A DNA stretch of 64,000 nt, taken from positions 990,802-1,054,801 of the forward strand of contig NZ_CP101508.1 of the NCBI RefSeq assembly GCF_024380015.1, given 5' to 3'. The DNA is from Photobacterium atrarenae (GTDB lineage Bacteria > Pseudomonadota > Gammaproteobacteria > Enterobacterales > Vibrionaceae). Under the pieces are notes generated by a model, which saw only the letters and a list, made by a program, of their open reading frames with translations, was not told the origin of the DNA and made no database searches. The translations under genes and the position numbers were made by a program. Positions 53,244 to 63,053 of the stretch are shown one piece after another. Position 1 is the stretch's first letter. Every line of letters begins with the position of its first letter.

Positions 53244-54179
53244 ATGGAATTAAGCGCGCTATCGACTCTGGAACAACACCTACTCACTCAATTGGCCCCG
53301 CCGCCTGCGGAAGTCCGGCGGCTCTTTCATGGCCGTGGCCGTTGCTGGCCGGGTCTGGAGCAGCTCACGGTGGATTGGCTGGCCGGGCAGGTGTTGGTGT
53401 CTTTATTCAAAGAGCCGGATGCGGCATTCCTCACGGCTCTGCAGGCGATGCTGAACGATCTGACGCAGTCGCCGCAGTGGCAGCAGAGCGGGGCGGTTTC
53501 GCTGTTGCTGCAGCACCGGGATCGCCAGGGCTCGCCGCTGGAAGTGCTTTGGGGGGAACATCAGGAATATCAGCCGGTGGTCGAAAACGGGCTGATGTTT
53601 AAACTGGATTTGGGCCGCAAGCAAAACAACGGCCTGTTTCTCGATATGCGTTTCGGGCGTGACTGGGTTCTGCGCCATGCACAAGGTAAGCGCGTGCTCA
53701 ACCTGTTCGCTTATACCTGCGGTTTTTCGGTGGCAGCGGTTGCCGGCGGTGCTGATCATGTGGTGAACCTGGATATGGCCAAATCAGCTCTGAGCCGGGG
53801 GCGGGAGAATCACCACCTCAACCAGCATGATTTGAGCAAGGTCAGTTTTCTCGGCCATGAGCTGTTTAAATCCTGGGGCAAGGTGCGCAAACTGGGGCCG
53901 TATGATCTGATCATTATTGACCCGCCATCGTTCCAGAAAGGCAGTTTTGCTCTGACTAAGGATTATCAGAAAATTCTGCGCCGCTTACCGGAGCTGCTGA
54001 CCGAGCACGGCCAGGTGCTGGCCTGCGTGAATGATCCGGGGGTGACATCCCAGTTTCTGATTGACGGCATGGCGGCGGAAGCGCCGGCGTTACGCTTTAT
54101 TGAGCGTCTGGAGAACCCGCCTGAGTTTGCTGAAGTTGCACCAGAGAAAGGATTGAAAGTAATGCGATTTGGCTATTGA
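53244..54179 (+). CDS. Class I SAM-dependent methyltransferase (RlmI/RlmK-like)
   Basis: A 311-residue putative rRNA methyltransferase. The SAM-binding motif I is VLNLFAYTCGFSVAAVAGG, the acidic loop is NLDMAKSALSRGRENH, and motif IV is IIIDPPSFQKGSFAL. These are close to the 23S rRNA cytosine/guanine methyltransferases RlmI and the RlmK half of RlmL. The N-terminal 90 residues form an RNA-binding-like region without a PUA domain. The target base is not known. Confidence 0.87.
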   Translation: MELSALSTLEQHLLTQLAPPPAEVRRLFHGRGRCWPGLEQLTVDWLAGQVLVSLFKEPDAAFLTALQAMLNDLTQSPQWQQSGAVSLLLQHRDRQGSPLEVLWGEHQEYQPVVENGLMFKLDLGRKQNNGLFLDMRFGRDWVLRHAQGKRVLNLFAYTCGFSVAAVAGGADHVVNLDMAKSALSRGRENHHLNQHDLSKVSFLGHELFKSWGKVRKLGPYDLIIIDPPSFQKGSFALTKDYQKILRRLPELLTEHGQVLACVNDPGVTSQFLIDGMAAEAPALRFIERLENPPEFAEVAPEKGLKVMRFGY

Positions 54180-54268
54180 TCGTAGATGGCTGATGTTGTG
54201 TTTTACCTTCGCCCTGAACCGGCAGGGAAGAAAAGTCGAGCATCTTTGATGCCGCGATAAAGATTGAA

Positions 54269-54325
54269 CCCTGCGGCCCGCCCAGTCTCTTGCGCAACGA
54301 GAGACTGGGCGGAAAGCAGGGCTTT
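54269..54325 (+). terminator. Two-part hairpin terminator between the methyltransferase and lapB
   Basis: An outer stem CCCTGC (54269-54274) / GCAGGG (54316-54321) encloses a perfect 13-bp stem CCGCCCAGTCTCT / AGAGACTGGGCGG (54278-54312). CTTTT follows on the plus strand. It most likely ends the methyltransferase transcript and may also act on the convergent lap operon. Confidence 0.7.
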
Positions 54326-54334
54326 TGTGCGCAG

Positions 54335-56455
54335 CTAGGCGCTGTTGGCTTTACTGAATTGACCCTCACGCAGCTGTCTTAGGACCTGATCCTTGGGGCC
54401 GTCAGCAATAATGTTGCCTTGTTCCAGCACAATCAGGCGATCAACAATATCCAGCATGCTACTTTTATGAGTGATCAAGATTAAGGTTTCATCTTTGCTC
54501 ATATTGCTGAGTTGTTCTTTGATATACATCTCTGAGCGATTATCCATACTGCTGGTTGGTTCATCCATGAGTAATACCGGCGGGTGTCCCACGAGTGCTC
54601 TGGCAATCGCAATTGACTGGCGTTGCCCACCGGACAGTGTACAGCCCCCCTCGCCGACCTGGCGCTCAAGTCCGGCCGAATCATGCTGGGTAAAGCTTGT
54701 CACACCGGCCCTGTTGGCCGCATCAAGAATTTCCCGATCATCCGTGAGTGGTCTGCCCAGCGTGATGTTGTCTCGGATCGAACCGTAGAACAGCGTAATG
54801 TCTTGTGGCACACAGCCAATATTGCGCCGTATATCAATATGGTGTAGCTGTGACATATCGGTATCGTCAATTCGGATAGAGCCCGCCGTTGGTTGATAAA
54901 GCCCCATAATTAGCCGTTCTAACGTGGTCTTCCCTGAACCGATACGGCCGATAATCGCGACTTTTTCACCTGGGTTGATGGTCAGGCTGACGTTGCGTAG
55001 TACCCTAACGTCAGAGTTCGGGTATTTGAAGTCGACTTTGTCCAGCTCAATTTTACCTTTGATCAACGGGCGGTGAATATAGCGTTTACCTTCTTCCTGC
55101 TCGGAGGGCATTGCCATCAGTTGTTCTATCACCCCCATGGCCGATTTGGCCTGGTTATAGCGGATAGAAAGCAATGAGAGCTGAACAAGAGGACCAATCG
55201 CCCGGCTGCTGAGCATGGTTGCTGCGATCAGTCCCCCCATGGTCAGCTCCCCTGCGGCAATGAGATATACCCCGAAGACGATCATGGAGACTGAGACTAG
55301 CTGTTGCATGAATCCGGCGGCATTTTGAACCGAATCGGTGAGCCGACGTGACTTGATACCCCAGTTTGCCATATGGGCAACGGCTTCTTCCCAGCGGTGC
55401 TGGAACTGGCTCTGGGCACCAAACAGCTTGACGGTTTCCAGTCCGCTCAGGCTTTCGATCAGGTTGGCATGCTTTTGTGAGGATAAGCGTGAGCCTTCCT
55501 CAATGGTTCGACGCAAAGGGCGTTGCACCAAGATACTGTGTATGATCAGAATCAATACCGCGCAGAGCGGGACCAAAGCCAGTGGCCCGGCAACCAGCCA
55601 AATGATCGCTAAAAATAGCAGCGCGAACGGTAAATCAATTAACGTGGTGACCGTCGCTGAGGTGAAAAATTCCCGGATAGACTCGAATTCTTGCATATGC
55701 CGGGCAAAGGCACCCACTGAAGGCGGACGTGCCTCCATTTTGATGCCCATCACTTTGGCAAAAATTTTGGAAGAGATGAGCAGATCAGATTTCTTCCCTG
55801 CCAGGTCAATAAAGAAACTCCGGAGCAGCTTGAGCAGCAGGTCGAAAATGAAGATCACCGTGATCCCGCTAGCAAGCACCCACAGCGAGTTGAAGGCAAG
55901 ATTCGGCACAATTTTGTCATACACCAACCGGGTAAATAAGGGGCTGGCAATGGCGAAAAGATTGATCAGGATGGAGGCAATAAAGACATCCCGGTAAATA
56001 GAACGAGATTCCCATAACGTGCTCCAGAACCAATGTCCTTCCCGGGTTTTCAGGATTTCAGGCGAGCGCTCATCGTAGCGAAACTTTTTCTTGAAAATAA
56101 AAACCTGTCCGGTGAACTGGGTTTTTAGCTCTTTCAGCGGTACCCGTTGCTGCATCAGATCAGCCTGGGGTAGCACAACCTCAGCTTCCTGACTCTCGGC
56201 ATCAATGCTGAGCAATACGCAGGCATCGCCGCCTTTGAGAATTAAGATTGCCGGCAACAGCAGGGGGGAGATAGCGGTCAGTTCCTGCTTGCTGCTTTTG
56301 GTATTCAGCCCGGCTCGTTCTGCGGCCCGGGGTAATTGAAATGGCGATAGCCGCCCATCCGCCAGGGGAAGGCCGGTGATGAGCGCGTCAGGTGAATTGG
56401 CCAGCCCGTAGTAACGGCTGATATAAACCAACGCATACAAGAGTGGATCTTTCAT
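54335..56455 (-). CDS. lapB: Type I secretion ATPase LapB
   Basis: The inner-membrane ABC transporter that exports the giant adhesin. The 706-residue protein has an N-terminal C39-like domain (about 1-125) that lacks the catalytic Cys, as in RTX-type transporters, so it binds and does not cleave substrate. A six-helix membrane domain follows (about 150-450), then an ATPase domain with Walker A GRIGSGKTTLERL, signature LSGGQRQSIAIARAL and Walker B LLMDEPTSSMD. It is the last gene of the lap operon and overlaps lapD by four bases. Confidence 0.93.
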   Translation of the reverse strand: MKDPLLYALVYISRYYGLANSPDALITGLPLADGRLSPFQLPRAAERAGLNTKSSKQELTAISPLLLPAILILKGGDACVLLSIDAESQEAEVVLPQADLMQQRVPLKELKTQFTGQVFIFKKKFRYDERSPEILKTREGHWFWSTLWESRSIYRDVFIASILINLFAIASPLFTRLVYDKIVPNLAFNSLWVLASGITVIFIFDLLLKLLRSFFIDLAGKKSDLLISSKIFAKVMGIKMEARPPSVGAFARHMQEFESIREFFTSATVTTLIDLPFALLFLAIIWLVAGPLALVPLCAVLILIIHSILVQRPLRRTIEEGSRLSSQKHANLIESLSGLETVKLFGAQSQFQHRWEEAVAHMANWGIKSRRLTDSVQNAAGFMQQLVSVSMIVFGVYLIAAGELTMGGLIAATMLSSRAIGPLVQLSLLSIRYNQAKSAMGVIEQLMAMPSEQEEGKRYIHRPLIKGKIELDKVDFKYPNSDVRVLRNVSLTINPGEKVAIIGRIGSGKTTLERLIMGLYQPTAGSIRIDDTDMSQLHHIDIRRNIGCVPQDITLFYGSIRDNITLGRPLTDDREILDAANRAGVTSFTQHDSAGLERQVGEGGCTLSGGQRQSIAIARALVGHPPVLLMDEPTSSMDNRSEMYIKEQLSNMSKDETLILITHKSSMLDIVDRLIVLEQGNIIADGPKDQVLRQLREGQFSKANSA

Positions 56456-58386
56456 GATTGCTTCTCAGTGCTCTTCTGCTGGTCGAAAATAAACCCCTGG
56501 AAGCCGCTGACAAAACTTTCTGACAAGATGTTTAACTGGCTCTCGGTTTCGACCCGGGTCGCAATTGTGGTGATATTCAAGTTATGTGCTGTGCGCGAAA
56601 TGGAGGCCAACACACTGGTTTTGGTTTCGTCCTCCAGTTCATTGGTATAGGCAAAATCGATTTTAACGTAGTCCGGCCGAAATTCATTCAGGTAGTCCAG
56701 CGAGCGGAAGTGGCGGCCGTAGTTGTCGACACCAAATCGGAATTGGTGCTGGTGGATGGTTCCACACAGCAGGGCAATATGATCCGGGTTACGGACAAAA
56801 GCGGCTTCCGGCAGCTCAAACATGATGCGCGAGGATAGCTCCCGGTTATTTTCCATCAGACTACCGAGCCAGCGGATAAAGGAAGCATTGGTAATACTGC
56901 TTTGGGTGAGGTTGACCGTCAATGGGCCGAGTGTCGGCTCCTGTTTCAGTCTGTCGATCATTTGTTTGATCACATAGCGATCAAGTGTATCACCGATATC
57001 CAGCTGCTCGATAGCCCCGAGGAATTGACCAGCGCTGTAATATTGCCCCTCCTTCTCGATTGCGGCGAACACTTCATGGTGGAGGATTTGACCGTTCTGC
57101 TTGGCGGCCTTCTGGAATTTGAAGCTGAACAGGTCGTCGGCGATTGCTTCCAGCAGTAATGCTTTCCACTGCTGTTTGCCCAGGCTGACCCCTGAGTGTT
57201 GCTGTTCGATCAGGGCAATCGGCTGGGTTGGATTTTGTGCTGCCCGAGTCAGGGCATTATCCGCTTGAGCCAGCATCATACCCACGTTCAGGCCTTGGTG
57301 GTTCATCACCAGGCCAACACTGGCGTGCAGTGTCGCTTCGCCCATGGGATCGGCCTGAAGCTCGCTGATGATGCGGAGCATACTCAGCCCGATAGCACGA
57401 AGCTCACTGGCACTGACATTGGGAGCAAGTAGGGCGAATTCAGCCTGTGACAGGCGGGCGAGGGTCACTTCGGTACGATTGACTGTCGCTAGCAAACCTT
57501 GTGCTAGCGCTGCCACCATTTTATCACCCGCTTCATAGCCCTGGTTGTCATAACACTCGGTAATGAGGTCGACCTTGAGCAGTGCCATACCGCCGGTTGA
57601 TGACTCAGCCAACCAGGACTCAAGCTGGCTGATAAAATAGCTACGGTTCCCCAACCCGGAGACGGGATCCTGGTAGGCGCGCTCACGGAGTTTATCTGCT
57701 TCTTTTGCCTGCTCTTTAAAGTACACTTCCAGTTGTGTACTCATGTGGTTGATGGCATGGACAACGGTTTTCAGATCTTTGGTCGGCGGTACCGGTAAGG
57801 GTTGCCCAAACTGGTTTTTGGCAATTTCGTCGGCGCGACGGGCGATCAGTGTCAATGGCTTGAGGGAATAGTTCAGCAGCAGCGCCATTATGACGGCTGA
57901 TACCAGAAACATGACGGCAAAGCCACTGACAAGCTGCACGGTTGCTTTCCAGAGCTGCTGATATGCAAACCCCGGATGGCCGGTTATTTTCACTTCCGCA
58001 AGTTGCAACCAGCCGCTGGTCAGTATGCGCTCATCAGTGATGCTGCTGAAGAGATCGAGTGCCACAAACCAGTCGGGTACCCCTTCGATCTGCGTTGGGT
58101 ACTGGCGCAGGATGATCCCCTGGTCATCCAGCATCGTCAGTTTCACTTCACTATAAAACCCGCCGTCGAACAATGCATTGATGACGGACTCCGCCGCGAC
58201 TTTGTCATGGGCTTCCAGGTAGGGTGAAAGGGCCAGCCCCATTGAGTTGATGGTGTTGTTGATCTCTGCCGTTTGCTGATTTTCCAGAAAGTTGCGCGTG
58301 GTTCTGAATTCAACAAAGAATACTGATGTGATCAGTATGAAAAAAAAAGCCAACATCCATGTAAGTAGTTGTTTATATAACGTCAT
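56452..58386 (-). CDS. lapD: Cyclic di-GMP receptor LapD
   Basis: LapD binds cyclic di-GMP through its EAL domain and then sequesters the protease LapG in the periplasm, so the adhesin stays on the surface. The 644-residue protein has a helix (about 8-25), a periplasmic LapD/MoxY domain (about 26-150), a second helix (about 152-172), HAMP, a GGDEF domain with SQAEF (313-317) in place of GGDEF, and an EAL domain with EVFAAI (438-443) in place of the catalytic EAL. Both enzymes are therefore expected to be dead. It lies five bases after lapG. Confidence 0.94.
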   Translation of the reverse strand: MTLYKQLLTWMLAFFFILITSVFFVEFRTTRNFLENQQTAEINNTINSMGLALSPYLEAHDKVAAESVINALFDGGFYSEVKLTMLDDQGIILRQYPTQIEGVPDWFVALDLFSSITDERILTSGWLQLAEVKITGHPGFAYQQLWKATVQLVSGFAVMFLVSAVIMALLLNYSLKPLTLIARRADEIAKNQFGQPLPVPPTKDLKTVVHAINHMSTQLEVYFKEQAKEADKLRERAYQDPVSGLGNRSYFISQLESWLAESSTGGMALLKVDLITECYDNQGYEAGDKMVAALAQGLLATVNRTEVTLARLSQAEFALLAPNVSASELRAIGLSMLRIISELQADPMGEATLHASVGLVMNHQGLNVGMMLAQADNALTRAAQNPTQPIALIEQQHSGVSLGKQQWKALLLEAIADDLFSFKFQKAAKQNGQILHHEVFAAIEKEGQYYSAGQFLGAIEQLDIGDTLDRYVIKQMIDRLKQEPTLGPLTVNLTQSSITNASFIRWLGSLMENNRELSSRIMFELPEAAFVRNPDHIALLCGTIHQHQFRFGVDNYGRHFRSLDYLNEFRPDYVKIDFAYTNELEDETKTSVLASISRTAHNLNITTIATRVETESQLNILSESFVSGFQGFIFDQQKSTEKQS

Positions 58387-58391
58387 AGTGA

Positions 58392-59057
58392 TTACCCATC
58401 ATAATCTTTGATCGGTTTGTTAAGTCTGTCTGTACTGGAGCGTTGCCTGAGGTCATTCCATAAGCTGAGGCGAGAAGATTTACCCGCGACTTTGCTCTGT
58501 CCACGTCCTTTCATCAGCCAGAGCCGGCTACCATTAAAACTGTAAATCGGCAGCAGATCTTTACGCTTTGAAGCTTTCTTGATTTCACCGTCCAGGTTAT
58601 CGAGAAGCAGGGGCTCAGCGGTGGGCGTTGGGTAATAAGCAACAACCATGTGAAACTGATTGATTTCAATTGCCTTAACATAAACCAGCCGAAGCTTGCT
58701 GTCTGCAATCCCCAGTTCCCTGAGCGAAAAATACTTGGCGATACTGAAATCCTCACAGTCACCGGCGTTGCTTCCCAGAAACTCCAGCGGGGTTGCCCAG
58801 TAGTCTTTCTGTCCCCACAGCTCAATGTCATCAACAAAGTAAAGTTGGTTAAAAAAGCGGTTCACTTTTTCGAGCTTTTCTTGCTCTTGAAGCTGGACGG
58901 CATCAGCGAGCAGGTGACGCCAGGCAGACACGCGCAGTCCGGCTCTTTGACCATAGGTTTGGGTTACCCGATCAATCTGCCGATTTTCGATTTCTGTCAG
59001 TGCCAGCACACTGACAGAGAAAAGAAAACCGGCGCAAATAAGCCACCAAGTTCTCAC
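58392..59057 (-). CDS. lapG: Periplasmic cysteine protease LapG
   Basis: LapG is a calcium-dependent protease that cuts the adhesin near its N-terminus and releases it when cyclic di-GMP is low. I chose GTG 59057 (MRTWWLICAGFLFSVSVLA), which gives a clean signal peptide, a GGCAGG site and no overlap with the upstream gene; an ATG at 59117 would overlap that gene by 41 bases. In the 221-residue form the catalytic triad is Cys 101 (NAGDCEDFSIAKYF), His 136 (NQFHMVVAYY) and Asp 153 (LLLDNLDGEI). Confidence 0.93.
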   Translation of the reverse strand: MRTWWLICAGFLFSVSVLALTEIENRQIDRVTQTYGQRAGLRVSAWRHLLADAVQLQEQEKLEKVNRFFNQLYFVDDIELWGQKDYWATPLEFLGSNAGDCEDFSIAKYFSLRELGIADSKLRLVYVKAIEINQFHMVVAYYPTPTAEPLLLDNLDGEIKKASKRKDLLPIYSFNGSRLWLMKGRGQSKVAGKSSRLSLWNDLRQRSSTDRLNKPIKDYDG

Positions 59058-59076
59058 TAAATGCCTGCCTCTGGGC

Positions 59077-59688
59077 TTATTCGGTACGGCGGGTAAAAAT
59101 CGTCCACTCTTTCTCAATATCTCCTCTGAATCCGGTCACGGTGCCGACAACCCGGCGGCTAAGTGAAAACGCTTTTTCCTGGTTCGCGCTCCTGACCGGA
59201 TCATTGTCGCCATGGCCGACAATGGTGAGCCGGCCCGCTGTAACACCCAAGTTGATCAAGGCCTGTCTGACGGCCTCAGCCCGTAGCCGGGACAGTTCGA
59301 TATTGCGTGCGTGGTTCCCCACTTTACTGGCATGTCCCTGTAGCTCAAGCCCGGTGTCTGGGTATTGTTTCAGAAAATCGGCCATGAGAACAATATCAGG
59401 TCGGTATTGCGGCTGGATTTCTGCTGAATTATTGGCAAACAAAACATGCAACGAGTGTGTTTCTGTGCTGCTGGTGTGCCTCGGGCAACCGTCGTTATCT
59501 ACTATCGCCGAGAGGGCCGTTGCTTCACATTTGTCACGTGCGTTGATAACGCCATCCTGATCATCATCCTGGAGATCAGCCTGCTGCACTGCGGCAGGCG
59601 GGAGTTCAGCCTCAGTTGAGAAGAGGCCTTCCGGGGCGGCGCAGCCTGAAATCAATAGGCTCAGAAATAAACAATGCCAGCGTTTCAT
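59077..59688 (-). CDS. OmpA-like lipoprotein of the lap operon
   Basis: A 203-residue lipoprotein. The signal ends in lipobox LISGC (Cys 16). A short thrombospondin type 3-like calcium-binding stretch (DDDQDGVINARDKC) and an OmpA-like domain (about 90-195) follow. The motif reads LQGHASKVGNHARNIELSR, so the Asp that normally binds diaminopimelate (GHTD/GHAD) is Ser, while the later Arg is kept. Peptidoglycan binding may be weak or altered. ATG 59688 has GAGG five bases upstream and is preferred to ATG 59700. It lies between lapE and lapG. Confidence 0.87.
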   Translation of the reverse strand: MKRWHCLFLSLLISGCAAPEGLFSTEAELPPAAVQQADLQDDDQDGVINARDKCEATALSAIVDNDGCPRHTSSTETHSLHVLFANNSAEIQPQYRPDIVLMADFLKQYPDTGLELQGHASKVGNHARNIELSRLRAEAVRQALINLGVTAGRLTIVGHGDNDPVRSANQEKAFSLSRRVVGTVTGFRGDIEKEWTIFTRRTE

Positions 59689-59696
59689 GATTAACC

Positions 59697-61028
59697 TCAT
59701 TGTTGTTTGTCATACACGGATTGTTGCCACGCTTGCGGCATCTCGACCCGGAGGGCGGCCAAAAGTCGACCAGTCGCGTTTAGGATCCGGTATTGCGCTT
59801 CTATCTCGGAAAAATAGGCATCAACATAGGATTTGCGAGCTTCAAACAGCTCGTTTTCGGTATTAAGCAAATCGAGCAGGGTGCGTTTGCCAATCCTGAA
59901 TTGTTTTTCGTAAACAATGACAGTTTCTGCCGCGGCGTCAACATGGGCCTGGAGAAACTCTTTCTGCTCCATGGTGAGGTTGAGGGCACTCCATGACAGG
60001 CGGGCTCCTTCTTCTATCATGCGCAGGGCGCGTTCACGGATATCACGTGATTTGCTAATCTGATAAGCTGCCTGGCGACTTTCCGCGGTGTCCGTGCCCC
60101 CGTTGAACAGGTTGTATCGCATGCGGAGCATAGCACTCAGCTCATCGGTTGAGCCGTTAAAACCGTCAGCATCCTCTGTCCAGGTCTGGGTCATCTCAAA
60201 GGTAAAGGTTGGATAAAAACGTCCCTTACGCTGCTCATACTGAGCTTGGGCGGCTTGGATATCCAGTGCGGAAACCTGAACGACCGGGTTTTCACGTAAA
60301 GCAACTTCGAGTGCTTTTCTCAGGGACTCGGGTAAGAAGCGCTGGTCAACTTCAGGGGTGACTAAGTTTTGGGGTGGCTCTCCCACGACCCGTAAAAATT
60401 CAGTCTGTGAGTCGAGCAGGTTGTTCTGGGCTGCCCGCAAGTTACTTTGAGAGCGCGCAACGCGGGCTTTGACCTGGGCCAAATCAGCGGTTGAGCCGAT
60501 GCCTGAACTGGTGCGTTTCTGAATGTCCTGATAAATACGCATATGGACATTGAGGTTACTTTCTGTCAGCGCCAACACCTCTTCTGCCTGCAGTGTTTTG
60601 AGGTAGACTTCGATGACGCGCAGCGCTTTATCCTGCGCATCGGCGATGAGCTGATAGCGCTGCGCCTCTGCTTCAGCTTTGGTTCGCTCGATATTCAACA
60701 GGCTGGCAGAGCCGTCCCAGAGCAATTGTCTGAGGCTTAACGTAGCATCTCTGCGTGTGAAATCGTCGCCGCCGGTATTACTCGGGTCATTATCAAAGCT
60801 CTCCCGGCCTAACCCGGCTTCAAGATCAAGCGAAGGATAATACCCCCCTTTAGCAGCATGGATACTCTGTTGCTGGCTTCTGAACTCGTTAAATGCACTC
60901 TTTATCTCAGGGTTTGTGCTGAGTGTGATCGCAACTGCTTGTTCCAACGACTGGGCATGCACTACAGATGTTGTGACGGGTATACTGATGAGCAAAGTGA
61001 AGAGTGCCCAGTTATATCTGTTTTTCAT
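59697..61028 (-). CDS. lapE: TolC-family outer-membrane channel LapE
   Basis: The outer-membrane part of the adhesin type I secretion system. The 443-residue protein has a signal peptide ending VVHA, then two outer-membrane efflux repeats (about 30-215 and 225-425) with the long helices of the TolC fold (LEQAVAITLSTNPEIKSAF, then KRTLLDLLNTENELFEARKS). It lies 18 bases after lapC, and its stop overlaps an alternative start of the next gene. Confidence 0.92.
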   Translation of the reverse strand: MKNRYNWALFTLLISIPVTTSVVHAQSLEQAVAITLSTNPEIKSAFNEFRSQQQSIHAAKGGYYPSLDLEAGLGRESFDNDPSNTGGDDFTRRDATLSLRQLLWDGSASLLNIERTKAEAEAQRYQLIADAQDKALRVIEVYLKTLQAEEVLALTESNLNVHMRIYQDIQKRTSSGIGSTADLAQVKARVARSQSNLRAAQNNLLDSQTEFLRVVGEPPQNLVTPEVDQRFLPESLRKALEVALRENPVVQVSALDIQAAQAQYEQRKGRFYPTFTFEMTQTWTEDADGFNGSTDELSAMLRMRYNLFNGGTDTAESRQAAYQISKSRDIRERALRMIEEGARLSWSALNLTMEQKEFLQAHVDAAAETVIVYEKQFRIGKRTLLDLLNTENELFEARKSYVDAYFSEIEAQYRILNATGRLLAALRVEMPQAWQQSVYDKQQ

Positions 61029-61046
61029 ATGGTTCTTATATCCTCA

Positions 61047-62459
61047 CTATTCTCTAAGCGCTGAATGACGAGCCTGCAAAACCGGCTTGAGCAGGTAGTC
61101 AAGGACAGTCCGTTTGCCGGTAATGATATCGGCAGTCGCTGTCATTCCCGGGATAATGGGTAAGGCTTCAGCACCTTCCCCTAGGTCATTTTGTTCCGTG
61201 CGGATCCGCACCAGATAAAAACTGTTGCCTTCTTCATCTTGGATAGTATCGGCGCTGATATGCTCCAGGGTGCCATGCAGGCCGCCATAGACCGTGAAGT
61301 CATAGGCGCTGAATTTGATAACGGCCTGCAGCCCCGGCCGCAGAAAGGCGATATCTTGCGGCGCAATTTTCGCTTCAATCAGCAGGTTGTCTTCGCTGGG
61401 AACTATTTCAATCAAATCCATACCCGGCTGGATCACACCGCCGACTGTATTGACGTGGATTTTTTTTATTGTGCCGGTCACCGGTGAGACCACCACAGTA
61501 CGATTGACCCGATCTTCAAGCCCGACCTGACTTTCACGGATAGCCGAGAGCCGATCTCCGTTTTCGTTGAGCTGAGCTTGCTGCTCGGAGCGGAACTTCA
61601 ATGCAATATCAATCCGTTTTAGGATGGCTTCCTGGATTGCAGCTTTGATCACCGGCGTCTTCAATTCAGTTGAAGTGAGTTCGCGTTTGGTATCATTGAC
61701 CTGACGTTGAATTTTCAGCAGCTCAATCCTCGGTACGACCCCTTCATCTGCCAGCGGCTGAGTGATTGTTAACTCTTTTTGGGCAATTTCGTAACTACGG
61801 CGGAGGTTTCGGATCCGGGCATTGGCTTCAATCAACTCGCGCTCTTTTTGGTTGATTTGCTGTCCGGTCAGCGACAGCTGATTTTTCAGATTACTTAAAG
61901 CATCTGTATATTCCGCATATTGCCGTCTTACCAAATTGGGATAGCGTTCTGTAAATTCCGGTGTAAAGGTAAGCTGATCGGTTAATATCGTAATACTGTT
62001 GCGCCAGTCTTGCGCTGTCTCCATGTTGTTATTAACCCGGATACTGGCCAACAGGGCATTCAGGCGTGCGGAGTCGGCCTGAAGACTGGCTATTTCCTGC
62101 TCTTTTTCCCGGAAGTCCGAGCGAAAGAGAGTGTCGTCAATGAGCAATAGCTGTTGCCCTTTAGTGACCAGGCTACCTTCCCTGACCAGGACTTCTTTGA
62201 CCAGGCCACCTTCCAGGTTTTGCACAACCTGCAGCTGTGATGAGGGGATCACCTTGCCAATGCCGACGGTAACTTTATCGATTTCAGCCCAGGAAGCCCA
62301 GGCGATGGCACAGACGAAAAAAAGTGCGATGACCCAAAGCATGATACTGGCACTTTTGGGCGCCCTGAGTAACAAGGCGGCCGTTTTATCATCAATGTAC
62401 TCGAGGTGCTGAGCGTCTGGCGAAAGCGTCTGCGTGTTCTCTTTCGGAGCCTTATTCAT
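61047..62459 (-). CDS. lapC: Type I secretion membrane fusion protein LapC
   Basis: The HlyD-like adaptor joining LapB and LapE. The 470-residue protein has a cytoplasmic N-terminus, one helix (about 37-57), a biotinyl-lipoyl-like motif (GKVIPSSQLQVVQNLEGGLV), a long coiled-coil hairpin (about 120-330) and the C-terminal beta-barrel with VSPVTGTIKKIHVNTVGGV and MTATADIITGKRTVLDYLL. It is the first gene of the minus-strand lap operon, divergent from the adhesin gene. Confidence 0.94.
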   Translation of the reverse strand: MNKAPKENTQTLSPDAQHLEYIDDKTAALLLRAPKSASIMLWVIALFFVCAIAWASWAEIDKVTVGIGKVIPSSQLQVVQNLEGGLVKEVLVREGSLVTKGQQLLLIDDTLFRSDFREKEQEIASLQADSARLNALLASIRVNNNMETAQDWRNSITILTDQLTFTPEFTERYPNLVRRQYAEYTDALSNLKNQLSLTGQQINQKERELIEANARIRNLRRSYEIAQKELTITQPLADEGVVPRIELLKIQRQVNDTKRELTSTELKTPVIKAAIQEAILKRIDIALKFRSEQQAQLNENGDRLSAIRESQVGLEDRVNRTVVVSPVTGTIKKIHVNTVGGVIQPGMDLIEIVPSEDNLLIEAKIAPQDIAFLRPGLQAVIKFSAYDFTVYGGLHGTLEHISADTIQDEEGNSFYLVRIRTEQNDLGEGAEALPIIPGMTATADIITGKRTVLDYLLKPVLQARHSALRE

Positions 62460-62862
62460 GGTCTGTATCTTACTTCGTTTTGGCTACCTAGCGAGGTGCT
62501 AGGATAGAGGATTACACTGTTAAATTGAAATGATTTCTCCGTCTCTCCGTCATTTTTTTGACTAATTGTTATGTTTTAGCCTGAAATGAATACAACTTAT
62601 AAACAGCTCAATATATTAGGGGCCGTCACCGTACTGGAATTGGGAGTCATTTCTTTATTTTCATGACATCGTCCATGGATGATTGAGGTTATATCATTCT
62701 TATTGGCAGGTATCTACGAAAACCGGCATAAAAAACCATATAAACTCATATATTTTAGTGGCTTAACTAAGTGGGTTTTAAATGGTTTTTTTGTGTTTTT
62801 AATATCAATAAAGCAGCGATAACCCTTTGAGTTACACATCAGGAACTGTACCAAATACTTAT

Positions 62863-62947
62863 GCCAGCCAGCTCTGAAAGAGGTGCGGGTGAGCGCTTGG
62901 ATGTGGCTACAAGTCATGCGGGGGAAGCTGGCTTGAGCTGCTTTTTT
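62863..62947 (+). ncRNA. Structured element upstream of the adhesin gene
   Basis: AGCCAGCT (62866-62873) pairs with AGCTGGCT (62926-62933) and encloses about 52 bases with internal pairing (CGCTTG region with CAAG and GCG). It is followed by TGAGCTGC and six T (62942-62947). It is markedly more GC-rich than its surroundings. It could be a small RNA end, an attenuator or a riboswitch-like element. It does not match the c-di-GMP-I riboswitch as I know it. Confidence 0.35.
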
Positions 62948-63053
62948 AATGGCGACAAGTGCTTGGTTTACATTTTGTTTTTACATTTTTGTGATTTGTA
63001 TATTGTTTGGTCACATTTTGTCGTCAATTTATCTGTGCCAGTGATAATTTTTT

